Below are positions 20,197 to 33,960 of a stretch of DNA of 64,000 bases, piece by piece. The notes below the pieces were generated by a model. That model was not told where the DNA came from, searched no databases, and was given only the letters and a program-made list of their open reading frames with translations. The position numbers and the translations under genes were made by a program. Numbering within the stretch: the first letter of the stretch is position 1; the number at the start of each line of letters is the position of its first letter. Source of the DNA: Branchiostoma floridae (Eukaryota; Chordata; Leptocardii; Amphioxiformes; Branchiostomatidae); the NCBI RefSeq assembly GCF_000003815.2, contig NC_049988.1, forward strand, positions 11,242,657-11,306,656. The letters are read 5' to 3'.

Positions 20197-20220
20197 CCAA
20201 GGAGGTTTAAACCTCCTTGG
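20197..20220. repeat. CAAGGAGGTT hairpin family, perfect palindrome
   Basis: A perfect 24-bp palindrome centred on TTTAAA, with arms CCAAGGAGGTTT. Partly matching GTTAAC-containing flanks extend the symmetry. Related hairpins occur at 35.35, 58.62, 59.50 and 60.93 kb. Confidence 0.85.
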
Positions 20221-20541
20221 TTAACCTTTAATCCCCAAGATACGTTAACGTCCAGACGCCACTGAACAATACCAACTGTCTTATCTTCTAACTTCTTTAT
20301 ATTCCAGGCCCCTGAGGATAAGAGCTAAAAGCAATTGATGCAGAAAAGGGGAGTGATTCAATCAATATATAGGTCAGCAACCGCCTCAGATAACAAATGT
20401 ATCCGACACAATAGTAATGGGAAATGTCATGACTTGCCGGCGGGGGCGCGCTCTTTGTTTGGAATGTCGTCCCAGATATACTACCCGTGGAATCAACCAT
20501 TCCTATACCCATGGCGTTGCTATAGTATATAACGCTAGTTC

Positions 20542-20723
20542 ACCTTTATCCGCGGAATAACCTAAATCCGTTTTATTTGAAAACACGGTATTGAGAGATA
20601 TCAAGTCTACGGACGGTAGCTTCAAATGACCATATTTTCCAAACCACCGTCTATCGACTTGATATCCCTTGATATACAGTGTTTTTAAATAGAACGGATA
20701 TAAGCTACTCCGTGGATTAAGGT
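20542..20723. repeat. Foldback (long inverted repeat) element
   Basis: The two halves are imperfect reverse complements over about 85 bp each. The left begins ACCTTTATCCGCGGAATA; the right ends CCGTGGATTAAGGT. It has almost no spacer and no coding capacity, and is probably a non-autonomous DNA element. Confidence 0.75.
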
Positions 20724-22899
20724 TAAGAAGCCTTATATGTCTTGGCTAAGCAATATGTCAAACTAATTTCTTATCATAGAGCTACTACAAACATCAATTC
20801 AATTGTAGTGCATTTTTCTACCCTCATGTCATGTCTCGTTATATCGTTTGTTTTGACTTAACAATTGACCCTGTGTATATTGGCAGAATGGAAAAGCAAC
20901 TGTAGACGCAATATACCCACGCTAATAAAGGAATAATTACAGAAATTATTGTGCCATACCTCAATTAAGCCTCTTTGAAAAGGTTTCCTCATTCCCACAT
21001 AATCGCATCTCTGTTCAATGTGTAACAAACGAGAAATACCATAAATGTAATCCGTTAAGCCTCTAGCCACTGAAGAAGTTGTAAGCAACGAAACCGGTTT
21101 GGCGGGCTGAAACTGGAACTATGCGGCTCCATATGTCTTACTAAGGGAAGACTGCGACGCGATAGATGTCGGTTAGCTGAGGAATGAGTCCTCTCTACTA
21201 TATACCATAAATGTAATCACTAGTTTGCCAGAGCCCAATTTATTACGAGAGGAAGATGCATTAATGGTTTGTTAGGTACTATCTAGTCTTCATGATTTGG
21301 TATCCCGATTCTACATAAATAGAATACAAACTTCTGACACGTCAGAAACTAGAACGACAATTTTGGACGTGAGCCAAACTATCTGACGATCCGACCCTAC
21401 CTACCCTGGTAAAAAAGACCTCCAGCTATATTTTTTTCCGTTCACTGAATGCTATGAAACACAACACTACTTTTCACGTGAGAAATTGAGAAGTTATCGC
21501 TCAACAATTAAAGAATCGATCACAGACGGCAATAAACAAAGGTGTTTGCATGTCAACATCGCTGAAAATCGGTCCGCCCGTATTATGTTTGAACGGTTCA
21601 GTAAAACTTCACAACGCCAGCGAAATGTTCCGTTAACTTACACCACAAAATGCGCAGAAAAGTCACCCATGGGTCATCTGATCACAAAGTACGTTTCTCT
21701 GACGACAACAAAAGGGGAGAAGACTTAATCCTAGTGTTGTAGAGTAGACTACTAAGTACTATACTGTACAAAACAGGGGAAAACAATGTTAACGTTACGG
21801 AAATGTGCCAATCTACATGGATGGGTGGCACATATTGTCAAGGAATTAACACACCGAAACCATATATTTGTGCCGTGAACATATTTTTCTCACGTGTACG
21901 GTGTATAAGCCCCCTACAATAGACCATGCTTATGTTCTAAGTGTCCCTAACAGAATTGTGCCGTAAACAGATAGATCATGTTTCACAATATTTGCGGACG
22001 TGCTCCGCCTTGCGTGTGCCCTTCTCACCGCATGGACTGTGAAATAATGACCTATAAGAATCATTCAGAGCTACAAACCGTTAAAAAAATTCCCCCTCTC
22101 CTTCAAATTATGGTTTAACCCTAACTGTCCAGCCCTGAAAATTTGGACGGAATGTCCCTAAAGCTTTAAAGTAAAGCGGGTCGATAAATGTTTTATAATG
22201 GTTTCTAAAACGTTGTCTACAACATAACAAAATATAACGTCGGTTGTTAACGCATTGGATAAAACACAGACGGCCTAGACAATACACGAAAGAGACGACT
22301 GACCGTGTTTGGCTGCTATTTGGCCATGTCAAGAACACGTTTTTGACAGGTACATTGTCGTGAGTGGTTGTGGAGATCGCGGGGAGTGCTTTTGAGGTGT
22401 GAGTATTGTCCTTGTGCACACCGCGGAAAGATAGGAGGGGGCACATCCACGTGAGGGGCCATTCCGTGTCATGGTAACAAATCACTTCTTACGGATCAGA
22501 ATTATCCCCAAAGATTACATGTTGCAGCTAGTTAAGCCACTGGGATGATATCGTTGATACCATGGCATCTTGTATTTCGATGATCAAATTTGTGGGGACA
22601 GCGGACAAAGATGATGAGATTTGTGAATGTAGAGAACCCTCTTGTCGGCCAAGCGGATATGGGTGCAGTCCACCAATGGTGCGTTCGCCTTGCAACTCAA
22701 GTGTGGGACTGAACAGCCCTTAACTAACGGGAGCTGGACGTTCTTTTATCCCGCCACGGTGGCAACGAGACATTTTACCTGACGACACACCTTCGTGTAG
22801 GTGTGGATACAACTTAACGTGGGGTTTTCACCCTGAATACGTTTTCTTTAACGACCCTGTATGGCGATGACCTACTTCGGAGTTATCTTATCGTTCCTG

Positions 22900-24329
22900 A
22901 AACGTTGTTGGTTATCATTATCCGACCAATTTCCGACAAGGTGACAGAGTGGTTCGAGGCAGTGCAGACCAGCTCGGACCAAGTCGTCACTAAGAAACTA
23001 TCTCCACGCATCGCAGCCTTGCGCCGAGGAGGTAACTAAAAGGCTCGGGGCGTATTTTCAAAACATCGTCCCGTGTGATTAATAGAGCAAAGGAGTCACC
23101 GGGCGAGGTCCCGGCCTGCTGTGTAAATAGGGGAATAGAAAGTGCGGCCAGCTGTCGGAGATGTGTACATTGCCGTGAGTCATCTTCGAGCAAGAAAAAC
23201 CATTCCGAGAACACTTCATCTTCACTAGGCCAGAACACTGACGTGCGGCTAGCTTCGGGCTGGTATGTCTGATCGCAAGCCGTAAGAATCTATCCGGGTG
23301 TGAGAGTAAGTGTAGGAGGTGTGCGTTTGTTAGTTCCGGGTAAATATATAGTGAACTCTGGGACGCGTAGCTAAGTGTGCACCCAGGTGTTGGACAGTGT
23401 TCATCACCGCAGGAGAGGAGAGACAGTAAACGGAAGGTTCGGCAATCCTCGCACGGCCCGACGTTACGGCCATCTGCCGCTCGGCGTGTGGCGGAACTTA
23501 ACGAGGCGACCGCCGTACTGCCGACATCTGCCGACGACGTTAACCATCAGGGCACGGAAAGATCGCCCGGCACCCGGGAAGGACGCTACCGTGCTGGAAT
23601 TTTCTGTCTCCGAGCGACGCTGAAGGGACTATAGTCTGCTTTTGTTCCAAGCTTAGCCGTTTTGTCTGATAAAATCCCTCGCTCTCTGAGGTATTGTGAG
23701 AACAGGCGAGGTCGGTGACTTCACTCCACAGGTGGTTGGCGACAACTCTGTATCACACCCCTACATTTCCAATGGACCAGTCCCGACCTGTATAGAGTGA
23801 TTGGCCCGTGTAAAGTGACCCCGTCTGTGTAGGGGTGCGCGTTACAAGAAGCCAGTTTGGATACTGAGAACACGACGAGACGACGGCGCCGTTCGTAGGA
23901 GCTAAGGTGAGGCGTGGGTGAACTATAGCCTTGTTTTCCACACAGCTGCGCAGAGCTGAGGTTGACCACAGTAAGGAAAACGGAGTCACAAACGTCAGAC
24001 GACAACTAGAGCGACCGTAACCAGCCAGTCGGATCCGCCACCGCCTACTCGCGACACGTAACCCACGTTTTTAACGAACTGAACACAGACTCTGACAGAG
24101 AGCTGAATGGTGGAAGGGAACAGTACGATTCAACGCTAGCTGAGGCGTTCGAGATTTTATTGTACAATTTGCAGTGTGTTCTCAACGAGCAGACTCTGAG
24201 ACTGCAAAACTACAAGACGGTATTACGATACAGTACTGACCTGTACTGTATCCAGTTGCAGACGAACATTGGTGGACATTTTCCCTCGGGACAGAAGAAA
24301 GACAGATCGATCAGACGACAGGACAGAGC
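22900..24329 (+). promoter_or_regulatory. CpG-rich stretch, possible promoter and 5' UTR
   Basis: This stretch is visibly richer in G+C and in CpG than the AT-rich DNA on both sides, and it leads directly into the ATG-containing candidate exon at 24330. A 5' UTR and promoter are therefore plausible. No core promoter motif is confidently recognised. Confidence 0.35.
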
Positions 24330-24420
24330 ATGTCTGTGAGAAGCGACACATCCAGAACGACTTCTGACGGGAGCAGTATCACCATGGACGACGTCTCCTC
24401 GTATTGTAGCTCCACAGAAA
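24330..24420 (+). CDS. Candidate alternative first exon of the BTB-BACK gene
   Basis: An ATG opens 30 codons rich in Ser and Thr (MSVRSDTSRTTSDGSS...) that end at a good donor (GAAA/GTGAGT) in phase 1. Phase 1 is also the phase in which the BTB exon at 38156 is entered, so this could be an upstream first exon alternative to 36832-37027, across a 13.7-kb intron. It could also belong to an unrecognised gene. The assignment rests on phase and Ser-rich character only. Confidence 0.4.
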
Positions 24421-26515
24421 GTGAGTACAATGTTGTCTCTGTTTTAGGCGGGGGGTGTTTAGTGTTTACTGTAAACTTAAGGGAACGCCATACCTGTATA
24501 CATTTGTTAAGCCTTTCTTTTGATGTGTTGCGAGTGGTGGTTGTTGCTCCATGATTTTAAATGATGTACTGAACCTAAACGTTTCACATCTCTGAAGAGG
24601 TACCGTGTTGCAATGTCAGGTGCGGTCATATCCCAATCGGTCCAATCTTTCAGATCCATGAGGTAAATTGAGTTCAACGCTCCAGCTCCCTCCAAAAAGA
24701 TAACACTTTTCGGACGATTACGTCTTGGGGATTTTACAGTGAATGACGGGCATCACTCGCGCCGTTCAAAACAATTCTAGGAACTCACGCCTACTTGTTC
24801 CGACGTCGCAGCGATATCTTAAGTGGGTCAAATTTCCTGTGGATAATTAAATTTTCTCATCAATCTCGTGTCAAGAAGAAAGTAATCATAACAAGGTATT
24901 TGTTACAGGTAATGGGTTCTTCGATATGGCAAATGATATGATCTATTATATACATTGTGATGCTACATTTCCACGTATTGTATGTTTGACACCTATGAAA
25001 GATATGCGCTTGGCACGGAAGGATTGGGACACTTCGATGGCTCCAATTGTTTGATGCATTTTTGGGGGACTTCAAAAGAGGTCTGCATTAGGTACTATGT
25101 ACACGTGCGAGAATACATGCATTCACATTGACTACTACGAAACACAGAGGATCTAGTTGCCCTTTGAATTGGCGTGAATACGTCACGCGGACGTCAGTGT
25201 AATAAAATCTTGCAACAACAACACTAAGACACTTAAGTCTGTGAATACGGGAGTGTGTTCTTCAGTTATTAACATTGTCTGCATGTGCAAAGACAGTTGG
25301 CCATCTGGGAACATATTGTATAAGCATGAGAAGTATCTGAGACAACATTCTCACGAGGATCTCTACAACTTGACAGGAGTTGATTGTCTTGTTTGTCTTT
25401 ACAAAACTACCGCCTGTGACATCTACAAAGTGTCGGGGTATTGTACCCGAAGTGTTGTAACGATATCCGAGATGACGTCACTACCAAGTGCGGCAGGGGA
25501 TGTTTACGTCGCACCAGGTGAGATTTGTCATGCACCTGAGCGGGGTGCCGCAACAATGGGCATTGTCAACTCCTGACAGACCCTACACATGACCTCTGAC
25601 ATCGTGACGTGTCATGTTTCGTGTCGATATCCTCAAGAGTTCAATGTCCGCAGGACTCAAGTGTTTCTGTCTGAGTTTACACTCGAATTACGTCACTAAA
25701 GACAAGAGATATGGTCTTATATTGCACTATGGTCTGTCAGCATGACACAACGCATTTTATACACGTTAAGAAGTTTGCACTTCGTGCAACAATAACTTAA
25801 AAACATGGAAAATCATGGGAAAAAGAAACTTGATCTTGTCCCAGGGAAATGTCCGCTACGCGGGGGTCCATGGGAAGACTTATTGATAAAATGACCTTGT
25901 GCGACCACCAGAATGACCTCTGCCAACTCCCGGACATTTGTGGTCTGATGTTGACCTTTAAGTCGTCTCATAAATTTCACACCCTCCGTCAGAGCCCATG
26001 TTCAATTCTATCCCGCAGACTCCGGAATAGGTTTGAACATGTGAAAACATGGAATACGTAATAACAAAATTTGAAAGTCATTGCAGTCGTAGGGAGCCAT
26101 TTCTCATTCTACAACTTTCTCAACAGTCATAAAACAGTAAAACTGTCAAATAAACCAAATATTTACGCTGCGTGAACATTATGGCGGTGTAAAAGCCCAC
26201 CATAAGGTGCTATCAGACCGTTTCTTTGCTTTTCAAATTCACGGCCGTGGAGAGAAACATCTGGTGAGGTTAGAGTAGGACTGGGTAGGCGGATGACGTC
26301 ATCACATAACGGTAAATCCTACTTCACTGACTAAACCGGTATCGAGCTTGGGTGAGCCTGTAGTACTGAGAACGGGTTCTGAGAAAGGCTAGAGAAAATT
26401 TTCAACTCTTTGTTCTGATGATAGTACGTAGTTATTCAATTGACCTACGCTTTCTTTGATTTTAGGGCAATTTGCTCTGTCTGCGCGCACAACTTGCCGT
26501 TTTGCACTGCGTTTG

Positions 26516-26516
<1 letters not shown>

Positions 26517-26556
<40 letters not shown>

Positions 26557-26560
26557 TCTC
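26517..26560. repeat. (TC)n microsatellite
   Basis: About 40 bases of CT repeats with one CCC interruption, followed shortly by a CA/TA-rich run. Confidence 0.95.
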
Positions 26561-29316
26561 ATAGTATCATACACACACATACACATAAAAAAATCATGAA
26601 AAACATCAAGCCCATTTTGAGTTGTTTGTGTAGCATTAATATTGTTGTAATGTAACTTTGTTCGACATCAACTTATTAAACGCCAATAAACGAACGAATA
26701 AACTACTATGAGAACTCATTCATAACCAACAAACTGCAGCCGGCAGTACGGAACTCTGCATCCTTTGAAATAAAAAGTACGAGACTTGTTGGTATTTCAA
26801 AGTCCAACTTGACAAAGGCAGTAATTGAAAATGGATCAAAAAGATGATTCAAGTCCCTACTCAACTTTTCACAAGGAGAACACTCATAAACAAACACATG
26901 ACGCCAAAACTAGCCAGGCTTTTGGACATCTTTTGTTGACATTTTAACGACATTTTGCATACGTAACAAGCAGCTCTTGGTGGTTCGCACATTTGCTTTT
27001 ATCTGAGGAAAGTGACATCTGGCAAAATATTGGGGAAGAGGTCTGAGCCTGTATACCCCCTGGAAAGTTTGCAGCACGACAGCTGAGTAAAAATCGACCC
27101 ACCGCATTCCTTTCTTAAGGGCTTATTGCGACAGCTGGGAGACTGTGGGACGGTTGAACTTCTGCGTATTATGTAATTTTTTGGGGGTTGACTTACAATG
27201 CTGTGTCTTCATAAATATGTAAAATGTAGATTTAGTATGAAGGATGTGCATTTACAGAATACAGCTGCATACTATGAGTGATTCTTGAAAATTGCGCAAA
27301 ATATACCATTCTTGCCATGCTAGTTGTATTTCTAATGCTGTACACAACAGTCTGTAGAAAACGGCCTTCAACCCTTTAGTGAAGGTCGGTAGGATTCAAC
27401 AGAGCTTTGTTCCCATCCTACCAGGGTAGCTGTTGGTCTGAACTCTGTCAATCTTCCGCACAACAGACTTTACAGAGTATTGATTCACCAAGACCTTGGG
27501 CGCCTTCAAGGCTAAATGGGTCTTTGTACAAGCAAATACTCTCTCATTGTACCCTTGTGCCCATGGCAGTGAAAATGGTGCGGTTACGAACTTGTAATTC
27601 AGTGCATTGTGAGTCAGACTGCAGCTTTTGTTGGCCTAAAGAATATTTGTCGACGAGTTTTCCATATTGGGGACATACTGCTTAAAGTATAGGTAAAAGG
27701 TGTGTTAGCGCATGCACATAACTAAAATTTATATCTAGTCTATATGTGTTCTATGAAGCTATAAGTATTTATCTCATTTATTGCCTTACAATCAAAAGTA
27801 TTCAATCGAAAACCATTTTTTACATGTGATAACGGTTGCCAAAACGCATCACTTTTTTCGAATTCATTTTCAGTACTAAATAAAACTATATTTACCACTA
27901 CTCTAACTAAAATGATGAGAGTGGATTAATGTGATAGCACCCCACTTTTCAATCTATAACGGTTTTTTACTTAAAATTAAGATCTAATTCTAGATGTGTT
28001 AGATAACTTCTGTTCTATGCACTGGTACAAAAATTGACATAGGCGTTTCCAGTATAACGGTTTTCTGGCTGAGGGTAGACACAGTCGTCGCCACTACAAT
28101 TCTATAGCCGTCGGGAAAACGGGACGTTTGCTTTTTCTTCAAGAAGACCGCCCAGTACAAATTGCTCAGGAGAATCAATACAATAGATCCTACATTTTAG
28201 AGGTCAGCATTTGTGTGAAAACATTTGATTCTGACCGCCGTGGTTGACCTTGCATTGTGTCACTCCCACCGGCAATTTTGTCTGGAGTCGTGGGGAAAAT
28301 TGCCCCTATTCAGTGGTATAGCCGGTCGTAAGTACTCACAAGACCTTTATACGGCATTTTAAAAAGAAGGGTCATAGTGGTCAGCGTTGGCCAAAGCGGT
28401 TGAAATTGGACCCTTGCGTACTTTGAACTTCCCTGTCCCGCCCCTATTCTTTCAGTTCAGGAATTCTGCCGGCCCCGTGCCCCCTTTTTGGTCCCGAATT
28501 GACCTCGCTAAATCGGAGCGTGGCCCCGGAAAGACCCTTGTTGTGTGTGACGAAACGCGGGTCAGCCCGCTGGATTCAGTACCGTGTTGGTCGTCTGTAA
28601 TTAACCGTCATTTCCCGCGCAATTACCCTCCCCACGACACCTCACACACAAAAGGACCGACACTTCAAAAATCCAGATCGAGTATCCACAAAAAAGAAAA
28701 TGGGCGCCATCCATAGGTAGTCCCACACCTTTGATGTCCATATATCATTTGTAAACAACTTGCATCTGTAATCTTTTGAGCAGTACTGACCAAAAGTGAC
28801 CATATGTGCAGTCGTAGATACTTAAAGTTTACTGCAAACAGGAATAAGATAAACTACAAAATTGACTTTCGATCGACAGTTCGATCGACAAATGCAAGAG
28901 CGCTCTAAATGTTTTGACCACTGTTTAAGGATTTCGCAAATCTTTTGTGCAAACATTGTCTAATTCTCCAAAACGGCGTACAAACAATAAACATGTTCTT
29001 CTAAGCACCGCAAACGGTCAATACACTGCACCTGTACACTCTCTTGCGCCAAAGAAACTTTTAAAAGATTTCAGTTCGGTAGCTTCAAAAGTGCAATTTG
29101 CAATGTTTGGAACAGGTGAAAAAATGGCAAAAAATAGTTTGCATGGAATTCTTTGGAATGTGCCGCTTAAAGCACTTCATCTGAGAAGGTGCATAGTTCT
29201 AGCTATAACAAATAACTTAAAAGAAAACTATCTGATAGATTCATTATTTTGATATGTCGGTCAACAAGATCGACCAAAATCCATGTCCATCGAACAGACG
29301 AATACTTGATACATGT

Positions 29317-29487
29317 AACGGAGGGGGCCTTTAAGTCGCCACTTTTTTTTCTAAATCATATTTTCAAAAATGAAATACAAAAGGCAAGTTATGTATTGGG
29401 GTTATATAAAAAGTTTCACCTCAAAAATAAATGACACCGAAAGTGGCGAATTTAGGGTACAGTGGCGAATTTAGGACCCGCTCCGTT
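29317..29487. repeat. Short inverted-repeat (MITE-like) element
   Basis: The ends are imperfect inverted repeats: AACGGAGGGGGCC at the left, GGACCCGCTCCGTT at the right, extending into TTAAGTCGCCACTT and AGTGGCGAATTTAGG. ATGT flanks both sides and could be a 4-bp duplication. An extra AGTGGCGAATTTAGG copy lies just inside the right end. Confidence 0.6.
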
Positions 29488-29810
29488 ATGTATTATTTGA
29501 TATTATGCTCTGAATGTGATCATCGCAAAAAGTTCGGCGACCATGCGCAAAATGTCCTGGCGTTATTTGTTCCCGGCGTGTTTTCAACTTCCCACCATCT
29601 GCTGAGTCGTGCACGCGAAACGTGTGCCGTCCGGACATGATGATTGAAGACGCAGAACGTTTTGATGAAAATTGAAAGCGAAGACTACAACGTGGAATCA
29701 CGTGGACACACACAGCGCGCACAGCTGCACACTTCATGTCAAAGAACTGTGTTCCTTTTCATTTCAGTATTTATATTCTTTAGATGTGTAACGAAGGGGT
29801 TAACAAAAAC

Positions 29811-30240
29811 AATTTTCTTTTACTTTTCTGCAATTTACATTTTAAAAGATGCCTACTCTACCAGCACTTCCAACATCACACGATTAGATTTTATTGCATT
29901 GCATATTTATAAGAAACGTAAAAACCTTAACTTGTTTTCTACTTAAATTTTAATACCTAAAAGGATTATTCAAAAAAGGATTTTGCTTTCTTTAATCTTA
30001 CCAATCTTACAATGTATCCGTATGTCAAAGTGACTATTTTCTTTTACTTTCCTGACATTTATTTTTTGAAAGATTACTATTCTACCAGCACTACCAATAA
30101 TAGATCAGAGACGTAAATCTCTCCTGTACTTTAATTGTACTTGAATAGCCAACAAAAGTATTCAAACAAGAATGTTACTTTTCTTAATCTCACGAATCTT
30201 CCCATATGTCTGTATGTCCAAGTGATAAGATAAAGTAGGG
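29811..30240. repeat. Diverged tandem duplication, about 224 bp period
   Basis: Two consecutive blocks share ATTTTCTTTTACTTT, a CTACCAGCAC block and AATCTTACCAATCTT-like segments at an offset of about 224 bp, with substitutions and small indels. Confidence 0.65.
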
Positions 30241-33200
30241 CCCTTAACTTTAAACAAACGCAGTCATGCAAACGATCGGAGTGAATAGTATATCGCGTGC
30301 TCGAACAACGCCTGAGATAAAGATGGAGCGAAGATTTTCTTGATATCTTGATCTTGATAGTAGAAAGGTTGAGGGACATTTTCCTCAAACATACATACAT
30401 GCCAGACAAGAAAGTAAATACGGGCGAGTTAGATGTTTTGCGTGGTCTATTGTGCATCTGCCGGTAAGGAACAACAAAAGGATAAATGCGACACTTTCAC
30501 ATGTCTCCGAAGATTACGGAGCATTTAGAAATGTATGTCTAAAACGTTTCCTAGTGCCATATACTTTTAATCTGCACTTCGAATTCTCACCCCAAACCTC
30601 GCAGACTCAATGCGAATAAGAAGAAAAATAACATTACTTTGTTCTATACCTAGTGCAGCGAGAGAAATGATTGCATACTGCACAAAGTCACGTTGGCCAC
30701 TTCACTTCGTTGCCCAAATAAAATGGCTTAAAAGTCGACCAAGTTCATGCCCTGTCCAAACCAGGTGCCGAATTCAGGGATATGTTGTTTCAGTGACTCT
30801 AGAAGCATCGCCGACGCGAAGCGAATGTTTTGAGACGCACGCAGGTGGGGTAAAAATAGGAAAAGAATAAAGACATGTGTTTTCAGCATATACAATTGCC
30901 TCAATACTTTGTGGCTAGAAGCCAGCCCTCAATGACATACAAGTCAAACATAAGGTGTTACATAATTGTGCTACAGCACAACTTTTCAAAGGCTGGTGCA
31001 GGGTTGTTTGTAACTCAATCTATTTTTAAAGTGTTAAAAAAGCTGGAAAGGAAAACCAAAAGATGACCTGTAGATCACATGCTTTGTGTAATCAATGTGT
31101 GCCCTGTGCTTTTATGGGGTCCTATGATTTGGTTCCACATATTACAAGGGTTCAACTGTCAACATAAAGTGTGTCAAAAGATGCTACATTCGGAATAGAT
31201 TACTTTGTTCGCTTCCCAAAACCAGATGCATACGACTGTGAAAAAAAAATACAGATGTAGATTTCAAAATCTTTTCATAAAGATTACGTTTGTTAAATCA
31301 AAACTCATTACTTCTCCTCTAAAGCCATCATTGTTGATTTTTTGTGGCTGTATTTTCAGATACTTTGTTACATCAAGGAAGCGTTATTTTATCATATTTC
31401 CTGACTCCTGAATATCATCTCAATCCAGTTTATCCCACCAGACTGCACCAGTCTAATTATTTTCCTCTCCTTCCCGTTTGATGTGCCCATAATGTGCGTG
31501 TCCCCTCCGCTCAAAGCTGCAGGATCCTCCGCCAGATGGTGGCACGAGTGTTTCCTGCACGCTCTAATCTACAGCCACAATAGAAACTTTAGATTGGCGC
31601 CTCTGCAACCGATACATCAACTTCAACACTTCAGCCGCCACAAAACTCATCTATCTTCCATTTCTACGCCGTTTGAGTTCTATGGGCACATTTGGCAGCA
31701 CGTACCCAACCCCTCCTCTAATTTTAATGACTAGAGCGTGCACCGCCTTTCTTTGTAAAGAGTAAAAATCGTTCTTTCTTTCTTCAGCTATTATTTCTGC
31801 TGCCGTTCTTTCGAACTGCTATATATCTCAATTGTATCCACATGTTGTAAGAAACAACGTGCCGGCAGCGTTTTCATGATTTCATGGTCTAAGGGCCCGC
31901 TTTTTGTTAGTTTAAGAAAGGACACAGGTGCAGGCTATGCCTCCTTTGTACTTTATGTTAGAAATTCTACACGGTATACGTTCGCTCAAAAGCAACGTAT
32001 TTTCTGACTTTCTGAGAAGAAGCTGTCGGCCATGTTTTATTTCATTCATAGCTCCGACGATTTTTCAAGAGGGGAACATTTCTCAGGCTCTCGCGTTTCT
32101 TTTCACCAGTTGTCTTTATTGACCATGTCACCCTTGAAAACGCCGCGAGTACATCATAAGAGGCAGCACTCCACTGGTGAGAACAGAACTCTTGACGCAA
32201 TGCTCGAAAAGCCAGCCATATTTTTCCGTGCTCTTGCTCCCTTCGTTCCAATCCAACAGCCAATGCACAGTGATACATAGACATCCGTCCTATGGTCAGT
32301 TGGAAACAGAATTAGCAATATCCTGCCTATTTTTCTCCCATCATGAGTGCAATCACCTTAATCGACCTCTCGGCCTTAAGAGGGTAGAGCAGGACCAATG
32401 TCCTTTCAGTGCGGTTCGGGATCCTATTTCGCGTTTTTAGCGCGTCAATGGGGCATCAATTGTTGGCTCAACAGGCAATTAGAGGCGTAAACGGGCTTAA
32501 AGAGAGACGGTGAGTGGTGTGAAAGTTCCGACTTCAGGAGCCCTTTTTGTTGGATATTCGATCCCGAAGGCTCAAACCTGACCTGTGAATGGGGAGCTAA
32601 CTCGGCATTCTTTCCCTGTAGAATATATTTTTATCGGTCTTCAGATTACGGCGCGGTAAACCGAACTGTCGTGCAACATGTGTGGCCGGAGTGGGAAATC
32701 TGGTAACATTTTACACTGCAAATACGGCATACGTTATTGAGCTGGACCCACCAGCAAATAGTGAACACCGATACGAGAAGGCTAGTAGTGATAGGAACAT
32801 TAGCGATCGTTTTTGTAATTACAAAATCGCGTTCAGTTCTCATACAATGAGATTGAAGAAATCTAGAATAAAAGACTTTTATCGTGCAAAATATTCATAC
32901 CCATTCAACAGTGCGATTCAGTGAGAATGAAGTCTTATAAGATTATAATTTTGCCTTACTGCATTTTATACAGTATATATTCTCTCTACATTATCAAAGA
33001 ATACTCAAAGAGCCCATCTGATTTTGCACATAGCTTTATTCAGCAAAACGGTGGCATACAGTGTCGTGTTCAAACAGACGGCTCAAATATCGAGATATTG
33101 AGAGTGTCTAAATAAGAGAGAGACAGATGAGGTCCACTTAGAAGTAAGAAATCTCGGTGTCTGGCGTTACTTGATGCTAACGTGAGTTGTCATGCACCAT

Positions 33201-33755
33201 ATGGGTGGGACGGTTGCTGTAGCGTTTCGAGGGAATCTTTCACATTTTAGATATAATCCGCTCGGACATCAGCTACTTGTGTTTCGTATACAAACACCTG
33301 CCGCTAGTTAGAAATAATCCTAACGTAACCACAGGAAATCATTAATAAATAAAACCTACTCTAAATTCTCTGACAGGAAATTACGATATGTATATATCAT
33401 ATCAGTCTCTACCGTCTTATTCGCAGACTCTCTCTTGTCTAGCACATTTTATTACACATGTATCTCTATGCTGGACAAAAGAACAGTTGTATATATATAT
33501 GGCGCCATTTTGTCTGGTCGCTAGTTGTTAGTAATTAACCAGCGGTATTAAATCTGGGTTAACCACACTTTTTCCATCTATTTACCAGTGACAGTAGGTT
33601 AACTTAAGCTCATCGACCACATGGATTATCTTTTCACTTCCACAAACAAAAGTAGCGGAGAAAGTCCAAAATTAATTCCGACTTTTATTGCCAATTTGAT
33701 CTAGATCTGTTTCCTAGACGTAGTGCGCTCGCCCTATAAGCGCTAGGTGTCTAGG

Positions 33756-33960
33756 CAGTACAAGCGACACAGTACAAAAAGAAATGGCCAGCAAAAGTGT
33801 ACTATGAGCCAAACAAAAGACGAAGGCCCAGAGAGCCTGCTATGGAGCCTACCGGCCGGCAGTACAAGCGACCCTATACAAAAAGAAATGGACAGCAAAA
33901 GTGTAGTTTGATAAAAAAAAAGACGAAGGCTCAGAGAGCCTGCTATGGATACTAGCTAGG
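33756..33960. repeat. Tandem duplication, 104 bp period
   Basis: Two neighbouring copies begin CAGTACAAGCGAC at 33756 and 33860 and share GCAAAAGTGTA, AAAGACGAAGGC and CAGAGAGCCTGCTATGGA. Confidence 0.85.

Larger units (their letters stand above)
19323..22900. other. Non-coding, repeats only
   Basis: No gene is supported. The region contains a 24-bp palindrome at 20197-20220 and a foldback element at 20542-20723, plus unassigned AT-rich sequence. Short open frames lack splice or homology support. Confidence 0.55.

Noticed and set aside
21060-21200. Possible hammerhead ribozyme (CTGAGGAATGAGTCC)
   Set aside because: The CTGATGA core is interrupted and the matching GAAA segment with stems is not found.
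28387-28716. 109-codon open frame
   Set aside because: No domain, low-information composition and no splice or promoter context.
31483-31734. 83-codon open frame and a nearby CTCF-like motif (CCAGATGGTGGCAC)
   Set aside because: The frame has no recognisable domain; the motif deviates at core positions and cannot be judged without binding data.
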